NCBI GenBank assembly: GCA_003151275.1
Contig: PLXC01000025.1
Location: 1 to 6,986 of the forward strand
Direction: 5' to 3'
Source of the DNA: Candidatus Melainabacteria bacterium
GTDB lineage: Bacteria > Cyanobacteriota > Vampirovibrionia > Obscuribacterales > Obscuribacteraceae
Length of the DNA stretch: 6,986 bases
Shown here: piece after piece, positions 1 through 5,872 of the stretch
Layout: each line of letters begins with the position of its first letter
Position numbering within the stretch: the first letter of the stretch is position 1
Translations under genes and position numbers: made by a program
The notes under the pieces: generated by a model
Databases searched by the model: none
What the model was told of the DNA's origin: nothing
Seen by the model: the letters and a program-made list of their open reading frames with translations, nothing else

Positions 1-2715
1 CCAGTGGCAAACGCGTTCAACAAATTCTTCTCCGGCAACCCCCTGGTTCAATATCTCGATCAACAAAATCCATTGTCTGAGCTTTCACACAGACGCAGAA
101 TTACATCGTTTGGACCTGGCGGCATCGACCCAAACGCAGCGCCAGTAGAAATGCGTGATGTGCATCCTTCCCAAATTGGCAGAGTTTGCCTGGTCGAATC
201 GCCAGAAGGCAAAAATTGCGGCATGGTTTCATACATGGCCACATACTGTCGCATTGACGAAGACGGCTTTCTGACCGTGCCTTATCGCCGAGTTATTGAC
301 GGCACGGTCACTGATGAAGTCTGTTATTTAACGCCATCTGACGACAAACGCTACACCCTTGCCCCTCCCGACACCAAAATGATCGATGGAGCAATTCAGG
401 GTCCCTTTGTCACTAGCAGACGCGGCGGAAGGTTCTTGGAGGTAGAGCCAAAAGAAGTAGACATGATCGGTATCGCGCCCCAAGGATTCATTTCTGTCGG
501 CTCTGGATTGATTCCATTCCTCGAACATGACGATGCAAGCAGAGCCCTCATGGGTGGTGGCATGATGCGCCAAACCCTGCCTTTGATTAAGCCTGAGCGC
601 CCGCGCGTCGGCACAGGCATGGAAAAGATTGTTGCTCGCTCTTCAGGGCATTCGGTCGTGGCCCGACGCGCAGGCACTGTCACTCGGGTAACCGGCAACG
701 AAGTTGTGATCACGCAAGCCAGCGGTGAATCACGAACCTATAACCTGATTAGATTTGACCGCACCAACCAAAACACAATTTTGGACCAAAGACCGGCTGT
801 TAAAGAAGGTCAACGCATTGAAGCCGGGCAAATAATTGCCGATGGTCCGGCCATCGATAACGGCGAACTGGCACTTGGGCGAAATCTTCTGATTGCATTT
901 TTGTCTTGGCGCGGTCAGAACTATGAAGACGCGATTGTTCTTAGAGAGGGCTTGATTAGAGACAACAAGCTCAGTCACATTGAAATTGAAAAACATTCCT
1001 CTGGCGTTCACCAAACCTTGCGTGGACCAGAAATTCTTACGCCGGAATTACCCAACATCGCTCACAAAGATTTAGAACATCTCGATGCCCGAGGCATCGC
1101 CAAAATCGGTAGTTATGTCAATCCTGGCGACATACTAGTTTCGAAGTTGGCGCCGAAAGAACAGCGCGCCATGAGCGCCGAAGAAGAATTGCTGCAAGCG
1201 ATTTTCGGTAAAGTAGCCGAAGAGATGGCAGACACAAGCTTGCGTGTACCACACGGTTCTGGCGGCAGAGTAATCGACGTGCGCATCTTCACTCCTGAAA
1301 CTACGCCTGAATTGAAATCTGGATTGATTTGCGAAATCGAAGTTCTGATTGCTCGCATGTGTCCAATTGAGGTTGGCGATAAATTGGCTGGTCGTCACGG
1401 AAATAAGGGGATCGTCTCGATCGTTGTTCCGGACGCTGACATGCCCTACTTGCCGGACGGAACACCAGTGGACATCTGCTTGAATCCGCTGGGCGTGCCT
1501 AGTCGTATGAATGTGGGCCAAATGTTCGACACCCAGTTGGGTCTTTACTCGCAAATTCTCAATCGCTATTACCGCATCCATCAATTCGACGAATCAATTT
1601 CACCTGACGCATCCTATCGACTGGTGAACGACGCGCTCAATGAAGTTCGCAAACAGCCAGGCTATGAGTGGATGGGTAAAGACGGCAAGGTCATCCTCCA
1701 TGACGGCAAAACAGGAGAGCCGTTCGACAGACCTGTTCTGGTTGGACGTCAATACATGCTCAAGTTGAATCAGCTTGTCTTGCACAAAATCAACGCCAGA
1801 TCTGGACTTGGTGGTCCGTACGCCGCGGTCACGCAACAGCCAGTTGGTGGTAAAGCCAATCATGGCGGGCAACGTATGGGAGAAATGGAAGTCTGGGCCA
1901 TCCAAGCCTATGGCGCTGCCAACATTCTCAACGAAATGATGACTATCAAAGCAGATGATCTGCATGGACGGCATCAGTCTTATGCAGACATTGTGCAAGG
2001 AAATCCGATGTGTGCGCCCGGCAGAACCGCCGCATTCGATGGCTTGTGCTGCGAGATTCGCGGCTTGGGAATGGAGATGACTCTCGGTCGCATCGTTGAT
2101 AGCTTCGAGCCTGTCGACGACAAGAGTTGTTCCACGCCGAACGCACAGCCCAAGACTCTGGAAGAAGAATACATGGTCTCGGCAGTAGATACTCGCGAAG
2201 AAGAGGGCGTCAAGATCCTGGAAATACCAGCCGGAGACTACGTTCCGATCAGTCGACCACTGGCGGCGCCTATTATCACTTCAGTTACGAACGGCAGGAA
2301 CGGCTTCAAACCGCGCGTTGAGATTTCGCAAGAACCGATCATTGATGACATCGATGACGACGTCGCCTATCTCAATTCCTTTATAGAGGAAGAAACAAAC
2401 TCCGCTTTGGCAACTCCAGAGAATCCAGATCCGGCCAGACAACCGCAATTTGAATTGTCAACCTCTGTTCCTGAACATGCATATCAACTCTCAAATGCTG
2501 ACCTTTCCCACGCGATCGCTCCTGAATTATCCAGCCAACAAGACAAGCTATTGCTCGAATTCCCGTCCCTGAGCGATCTTCAGTCGCTGGCGTCTGAGCT
2601 GCTTAACCTCGGCAATACGACAGAAACTGTCGGCGCCCGTTCTCAGCGGGAAAAACAAGAAGGGGAAAAGTCCCATGGTGAGGGTAATTACATCATGGAC
2701 GAGGAAGAATCTTAA
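1..2715 (+). CDS. rpoB: Divergent RNA polymerase beta subunit (RpoB-like), 5' end outside window
   Basis: Beta subunit of DNA-directed RNA polymerase, which forms half of the active-site cleft. The reading frame is open to base 1, and the first residues align near E. coli position 498, so the GTG at 4 is not the real start and the N-terminal part lies upstream. Numbering from that GTG: rifampicin-pocket region 8-40 (FF..LVQYLDQQNPLSE..HRRRI), RDVHP 51-55, IPFLEHDD 170-177 with R180, NYED 306-309, GDKLAGRHGNKG 458-469 with both active-site lysines (K460, K468), a GVPSRMN motif, and GGQRMGEMEVWA 621-632. The large insertion found before GDK in enterobacteria is absent. Many normally invariant residues differ: CLVESPEGKNCGMV replaces CPIETPEGPNIGLI, GMMRQ replaces NMQRQ, SKLAPKE replaces GKVTPKG. 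The family core ends near residue 692, and a tail of about 210 residues follows, acidic at 779-798 and in the last six residues. No rpoC follows. Family assignment is certain; paralogue status is inferred. Confidence 0.96.
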   Translation, partial: PVANAFNKFFSGNPLVQYLDQQNPLSELSHRRRITSFGPGGIDPNAAPVEMRDVHPSQIGRVCLVESPEGKNCGMVSYMATYCRIDEDGFLTVPYRRVIDGTVTDEVCYLTPSDDKRYTLAPPDTKMIDGAIQGPFVTSRRGGRFLEVEPKEVDMIGIAPQGFISVGSGLIPFLEHDDASRALMGGGMMRQTLPLIKPERPRVGTGMEKIVARSSGHSVVARRAGTVTRVTGNEVVITQASGESRTYNLIRFDRTNQNTILDQRPAVKEGQRIEAGQIIADGPAIDNGELALGRNLLIAFLSWRGQNYEDAIVLREGLIRDNKLSHIEIEKHSSGVHQTLRGPEILTPELPNIAHKDLEHLDARGIAKIGSYVNPGDILVSKLAPKEQRAMSAEEELLQAIFGKVAEEMADTSLRVPHGSGGRVIDVRIFTPETTPELKSGLICEIEVLIARMCPIEVGDKLAGRHGNKGIVSIVVPDADMPYLPDGTPVDICLNPLGVPSRMNVGQMFDTQLGLYSQILNRYYRIHQFDESISPDASYRLVNDALNEVRKQPGYEWMGKDGKVILHDGKTGEPFDRPVLVGRQYMLKLNQLVLHKINARSGLGGPYAAVTQQPVGGKANHGGQRMGEMEVWAIQAYGAANILNEMMTIKADDLHGRHQSYADIVQGNPMCAPGRTAAFDGLCCEIRGLGMEMTLGRIVDSFEPVDDKSCSTPNAQPKTLEEEYMVSAVDTREEEGVKILEIPAGDYVPISRPLAAPIITSVTNGRNGFKPRVEISQEPIIDDIDDDVAYLNSFIEEETNSALATPENPDPARQPQFELSTSVPEHAYQLSNADLSHAIAPELSSQQDKLLLEFPSLSDLQSLASELLNLGNTTETVGARSQREKQEGEKSHGEGNYIMDEEES

Positions 2716-2722
2716 TTGCATA

Positions 2723-2750
2723 CTAGTGACGTGATCGGATCACTAGGTGA
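2723..2750 (+). promoter_or_regulatory. Overlapping inverted repeats reaching into the ribosome binding site of the 2757 gene
   Basis: CTAGTGA (2723-2729) is perfectly complementary to TCACTAG (2740-2746). GTGATC (2731-2736) is also complementary to GATCAC (2738-2743). TCAC (2740-2743) can further pair with GTGA (2747-2750). The Shine-Dalgarno AGGTGA is at 2745-2750, six bases before the ATG, so the right arm overlaps it. The hairpins exclude one another, and the site could be a translational control element or a two-fold protein-binding site. No T-run follows, so it is not a standard terminator. The repeats are seen directly; the role is inferred. Confidence 0.45.
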
Positions 2751-2756
2751 GCACAG

Positions 2757-3728
2757 ATGGCAGTCAGAGCAAGAAAGCAGTTAATCAAGACAACGGCATT
2801 GTCCTTGTTCTTGCTCGGCGTCTTAAGCGTCATTGCTCCTCTCACAGTATTAGCTCAATTCGCTCAGCCTTTAGGTTATCCAAACCAGAACGTCACTCCT
2901 CAAGCTGAGATACCCGGTAGTGGTAACACACCGGCTCCAGTAAATCCTGGTGACACAATTGGTGCTCCTCCTGTGGCAACAGGCAAAGCGGATCCAACTA
3001 CAGGTAACTCCTTTCCAAACGGTGTCGGTCGCGACCGCTCAGTTGTAAATGTGATGCGTAACCGCCCTAATGGTGCACTAGGTCAACCAAGCGGCAACCG
3101 GATGATGATGACCATTCGTCCGGACCAACTGTCAGCCGATCAACTTGGTCAAGTTCAAGGCATTCTCGGCGTCAACTTACTTTCAGGCGAACCAATCATT
3201 CAAGTCAACGCTTCAGACGCACAAATCGAACAACTACAGCAAGTGATGGCAGCTTGGCCGCAATATCAAATGAATGGCAATCGCAAAAAAATCAACAGCG
3301 ATTCACCTGCAACAGGTTATCCAAAACCAAACGAAACTAACAGCTATGACTTCCAGGGTCCACTGCCAACAGTAAGAACCTTCGCTCGCTACCTCGTTAT
3401 TCTCGGTGTTGTCTGCTCCACAGTATTCATGGCTTTAGCCGCCTACTCCGTAGTTCTTGGTCACCCTTACGGTGGAGCAAGAGTAATAGGCACCGCAGCT
3501 GGTTTCATGCTACTGCTGATGGGCTACACAATCTGGAAGATAGTTCAGATGAACACATTCAAGGCGATGAGCAACCTACCGGCGATCAGTCAGAACCGAC
3601 CGCAGACAGCTCAAGTAAATGACGCATTCATGACAGGTCCGGGACTACCGGTCAATCCAGGTGGTGGCAATGGTGCCGGAAGAAGTGGAATACCGGTTCA
3701 ACCACTCGGAAACGCAAACAACCCGTAA
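2757..3728 (+). CDS. Exported Pro/Asn/Gly-rich protein with C-terminal two-helix membrane hairpin, function unknown
   Basis: I do not recognise this 323-residue protein. The start is supported by AGGTGA six bases upstream and by a signal peptide: basic residues at 4-11, a hydrophobic core at about 14-32, and likely cleavage after VLA33. Residues 34-110 form a low-complexity Pro/Gly/Asn linker. Residues 116-171 look like a small folded segment with helical Gln-rich stretches (DQLSADQLGQVQ, DAQIEQLQQVMAAW). Two hydrophobic segments at about 212-235 and 241-262, separated only by a short HPYGG turn, form a membrane hairpin. The tail from about 285 is again Pro/Gly/Asn-rich, and PVNPG occurs in both linkers. 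A signal peptide plus a tight two-helix hairpin recalls VirB2/TrbC-type pilins, but those are usually near 100 residues, so this is only a topological likeness. It starts 41 bases after the RpoB-like gene with no terminator between. Confidence 0.85.
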   Translation: MAVRARKQLIKTTALSLFLLGVLSVIAPLTVLAQFAQPLGYPNQNVTPQAEIPGSGNTPAPVNPGDTIGAPPVATGKADPTTGNSFPNGVGRDRSVVNVMRNRPNGALGQPSGNRMMMTIRPDQLSADQLGQVQGILGVNLLSGEPIIQVNASDAQIEQLQQVMAAWPQYQMNGNRKKINSDSPATGYPKPNETNSYDFQGPLPTVRTFARYLVILGVVCSTVFMALAAYSVVLGHPYGGARVIGTAAGFMLLLMGYTIWKIVQMNTFKAMSNLPAISQNRPQTAQVNDAFMTGPGLPVNPGGGNGAGRSGIPVQPLGNANNP

Positions 3729-3785
3729 TCCAAATCAACTCTACAATCACCAAATCAGTTTTTAGTTAAAGGACGCAGCAAAGAA

Positions 3786-4496
3786 ATGATCAAGAACAGA
3801 CGAGCAATAACGACAACGGCACTGAGCCTTATCGTCAGCTGCGTCGCATTAGTTCCGGCGCAAGCAGCACCAGGAATGGATTATTTCTCCAACATCACAC
3901 CTGGCATGAAGAAAAAACCTGCACTGTCTGCAGCAGCTCAGAAAGTTGCCGCTATGACACCAGAAACGAATGCCGCTCTCGGAGCCGGTTCGATGGCAAT
4001 GATGTCTACTTCATCACCGGCACTGACATGGTTTGAAAATTTCGACACAACAGTATTTAGCTTACTGCCAAGTGACGAAGCCAAAATCATCCTGAAGCGC
4101 CCTTTCAATCAAGAAGCTGAGCGAGTAATTAAATGGACTGAAGTAGCAACTAAAGTAGCTCACAACTATCGACTGCTAGCAAAGACTTTGAAAAATGGCA
4201 GTGTCCCCGGGACTTTGCCGGCTGTTAAAGAGTATCAAGAACTGACAGCAGATTGGTACAACGACAAAGCATCTGTATATGAAGATCTGATTCGTCCACG
4301 CACCCCAGCAAAGACCATGGAAGATCTAGATGCGCAATTGAAGGAAATCAACGATCGCTCCGAAAGCATCGCTCAATCCGGCAAAGAACTTCACGCAATG
4401 GACATGCACTTAAGAGAGACCTATCACGTGCATCAAGCCAGACAGACCGACAAGCTCTGGGCTTACGTATCAGGCTCTAAGTTAGGCAATAAGTAA
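3786..4496 (+). CDS. Exported alpha-helical protein, function unknown
   Basis: I do not recognise this 236-residue protein. The start is supported by AAAGGA at 3768-3773 (a rather long 12-base spacing) and by a signal peptide: KNRR at 3-6, a hydrophobic core at about 8-24, and likely signal peptidase I cleavage after AQA27. The mature protein has a Met/Ala/Ser-rich region at about 50-78 and then looks almost wholly helical. Charged heptad-like sequence at about 177-215 may form a coiled coil. There is no membrane helix after the signal, no lipobox and no cysteine outside the signal peptide, so it is probably periplasmic or secreted. It shares a TTALSL stretch in its signal peptide with the preceding gene and lies 57 bases after it, which suggests joint expression. 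Helical secreted proteins of this size include VirB5/TrbJ-type factors of type IV secretion systems, but I see no specific motif to support that. Confidence 0.83.
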   Translation: MIKNRRAITTTALSLIVSCVALVPAQAAPGMDYFSNITPGMKKKPALSAAAQKVAAMTPETNAALGAGSMAMMSTSSPALTWFENFDTTVFSLLPSDEAKIILKRPFNQEAERVIKWTEVATKVAHNYRLLAKTLKNGSVPGTLPAVKEYQELTADWYNDKASVYEDLIRPRTPAKTMEDLDAQLKEINDRSESIAQSGKELHAMDMHLRETYHVHQARQTDKLWAYVSGSKLGNK

Positions 4497-4552
4497 CAAC
4501 AAAAGTTTTTCTCCCCCCAAATCAAAACACCCCACTCCGAGGACCGAAGGCA

Positions 4553-5326
4553 ATGGCTATCCAACTGAATGACAGAGACCATCTCATCTTCAAACTAGTA
4601 GATGAGCATCAGGTCCTTCTCGAAAAACATATTTCCTGGTTCATCTCAGGCGATGACAAGCCTGTATTGATCCGCGATCGGCTACGAAAACTCTTTTATC
4701 TCGACTATCTTCTCTGCCACCGTCACGGCACTAAGTTGCCTTGGTGGACCACACCGACCAAGCCATTGGTTTACATGTTGGCTCCTTTGACCCGCGCCAT
4801 ATCCGGTCTCAAAGACGAAGAAATTGACTTGTTCGACAGCGACGTGCAACGACATTTGCTCGAAGTAGCTAACTTGCGCATGATGCACTTGATCGGCGTT
4901 AAAGAAGGCGATATCAAAGACTTCACTTGGACAACTTGCAAAACAGCCGAAGACGGAACGAAGCACCTCGATGCAAAAGTATCCTTCAAAGCCGGCGGCA
5001 AAACCCACAATCTGGGAATCATCAATCACCCAGCCACAACCGAAGCCTTAGTTGGCAGCATCGAAAAAGCACTACAAACTGGAATCCAATCAGTTCTTAT
5101 CGTCTCACGCGATGAAGCCCATCAAGCAACAGTTCAAACCTTATTGTCTAAGTCCAGCGTCAGCAAGAATTGCTTCTTCTCGACACACCATGAACTCTAC
5201 AAAACTGGCATCGCTAAATCAAATTGGCAGTGTTCTGATCAACGCCTCGCGGAACTCTTTGTTTCGAACGTCGTAGAAACAAGTGGTTGGTCCGCAACGA
5301 CAACCTTGGCTGCCGTAGCCATCTAG
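4553..5326 (+). CDS. Winged-helix protein resembling the replication-relaxation family
   Basis: This 257-residue protein has no signal peptide or membrane segment and is probably cytoplasmic. The start is supported by GAGGA at 4539-4543, nine bases upstream. Residues 5-75 (LNDRDHLIFKLVDEHQVLLEKHI..., IRDRLRKLFYLDYLL, then a PLVYMLAP strand) follow the winged-helix pattern at the N-terminus of replication-relaxation proteins, which are often found in plasmids and conjugative elements. The C-terminal part also follows the family outline: a helix beginning HLLEVANLRMMHLI at 101, a 'DAKVSF' strand near 140, LGIINHPATT at 154-163, and a VLIVSRDEAHQATVQTLL strand-helix unit. The acidic residue usually seen in the middle strand is replaced (GIINHP), so a nuclease-like activity looks unlikely. 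A DNA-binding or regulatory role is inferred. It lies 56 bases after the previous gene and is followed by a strong terminator, so it is probably the last gene of the unit. Confidence 0.82.
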   Translation: MAIQLNDRDHLIFKLVDEHQVLLEKHISWFISGDDKPVLIRDRLRKLFYLDYLLCHRHGTKLPWWTTPTKPLVYMLAPLTRAISGLKDEEIDLFDSDVQRHLLEVANLRMMHLIGVKEGDIKDFTWTTCKTAEDGTKHLDAKVSFKAGGKTHNLGIINHPATTEALVGSIEKALQTGIQSVLIVSRDEAHQATVQTLLSKSSVSKNCFFSTHHELYKTGIAKSNWQCSDQRLAELFVSNVVETSGWSATTTLAAVAI

Positions 5327-5354
5327 CGAAATTTGTCCTCGAACGATTGGGGTT

Positions 5355-5386
5355 AAAGGGCGGCTTTTGAAGCCGCCTTTTTCTTT
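5355..5386 (+). terminator. Intrinsic transcription terminator
   Basis: GGCGGCTT (5359-5366) and AAGCCGCC (5370-5377) form a perfect GC-rich stem around a three-base loop. AAAG before it pairs with TTTT after it, using one G-T pair. A T-run (5378-5382, then CTTT) follows. It lies 29 bases past the stop of the 4553-5326 gene and most likely ends the transcription unit that includes the upstream genes. The flanking A-run and T-run could let it work on the minus strand too. Confidence 0.92.
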
Positions 5387-5638
5387 GGGCGCTAAACGAC
5401 GAAGAGCTTTTCCGCTTGGCACCTCTCCGTAATAACCTCTACATTTGTAGACTTTCGGGGTGACATTTTGATTTTCATTTTGCTTCGATTATTGGGGGAT
5501 GCGTAAGGTCGGGATACCCTTTGATCTTTTTCCATCCCTATCTTCATGAACAAATATTACATCAGGGTTTCCAGACTTTTTGCGTTTGAAGAAGCTTACT
5601 AGCACTGAGTTTTGGGGCGTGAGAATTCTGCGAATTTT

Positions 5639-5686
5639 GCTTAACATATTAAGCGGTTTCTGAGGGAGCATACATAAGTCCCCCAG
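5639..5686. other. Two adjacent hairpins in the intergenic region
   Basis: GCTTAA (5639-5644) and TTAAGC (5649-5654) are perfectly complementary around a four-base loop. Six bases downstream from the end of that stem, CTGAGGGA (5660-5667) pairs with TCCCCCAG (5679-5686) with one A-C mismatch and an 11-base loop. Neither is followed by a T-run on the + strand. They could belong to a structured RNA or be a protein-binding site; no known RNA family is recognised. Confidence 0.4.
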
Positions 5687-5690
5687 GAAT

Positions 5691-5709
5691 AACCGTATGA
5701 ATATTCGCA
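5691..5709 (+). repeat. Imperfect direct repeat, copy 1
   Basis: AACCGTATGAATATTCGCA matches the copy at 5805-5823 at 16 of 19 positions. All three differences are A/G or T/C changes, and both copies follow a GAAT-containing sequence. The copies are 114 bases apart, upstream of the oxidoreductase gene, so they could be paired operator sites or the product of a small duplication. Confidence 0.45.
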
Positions 5710-5804
5710 CTTGCTTCAAATTGGTGCAGTCCTCTAAACAATGGAACCGCGTTTAACAACGGGCTCATTGTGTTCAAAGTTTACTCAAAATTGAACGCTG
5801 AATT

Positions 5805-5823
5805 AACCGTGTGAACACTCGCA
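5805..5823 (+). repeat. Imperfect direct repeat, copy 2
   Basis: AACCGTGTGAACACTCGCA is the second copy of the repeat at 5691-5709. It ends 49 bases before the ATG at 5873, a plausible place for a regulator of that gene, though no regulator family is indicated. It contains the small palindrome GTGTGAACAC with one central mismatch pair. Confidence 0.45.
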
Positions 5824-5872
5824 AGAGGGTTTCAACGCGCTAGGATATCCATCCACTTCAGAGGCCCTAACG

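Larger units (their letters stand above)
5327..5872. other. 546-base intergenic region without a convincing gene
   Basis: After the terminator, this AT-richer stretch has no reading frame I trust. It holds a T-rich zone with CATTTTG twice (5464-5470, 5476-5482), two adjacent hairpins (5639-5654 and 5660-5686), an imperfect direct repeat (5691-5709 and 5805-5823), and an inverted repeat GTTCAA/TTGAAC (5772-5777, 5791-5796). A promoter for the gene at 5873 must lie here or be supplied from upstream, but I could not find a good -35/-10 pair. No tRNA or rRNA is visible. It could contain a small RNA, operators, or remnants of a decayed gene. Confidence 0.6.

Noticed and set aside
4..6. GTG as the start codon of the RpoB-like protein
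   Set aside because: The frame is open to base 1, and the sequence begins in the middle of the conserved RpoB core, so the true start is upstream of the window.
1135..1998. Long minus-strand open frames opposite the RpoB-like gene
   Set aside because: They are antisense shadows of a strongly conserved coding sequence and show no recognisable protein features.
2716..2756. Terminator between the RpoB-like gene and the next gene
   Set aside because: The inverted repeats are not GC-rich enough and no T-run follows; the region leads directly into a ribosome binding site.
3742..3747. TACAAT as a -10 box for the 3786 gene
   Set aside because: No acceptable -35 sequence lies about 17 bases upstream, so it is not enough to call a promoter.
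5489..5719. Minus-strand 76-codon reading frame in the intergenic gap, with a TTG start and a distant AGAGGA
   Set aside because: Short, no recognised domain, weak start, and it overlaps both hairpins. An open frame of this length is plausible by chance, but a small gene cannot be fully excluded.
5791..5846. Sigma-70 promoter for the oxidoreductase gene (TTGAAC, with TAGGAT downstream)
   Set aside because: The spacing between these boxes is far too long, and the -10 position at the right distance from TTGAAC is a poor match.
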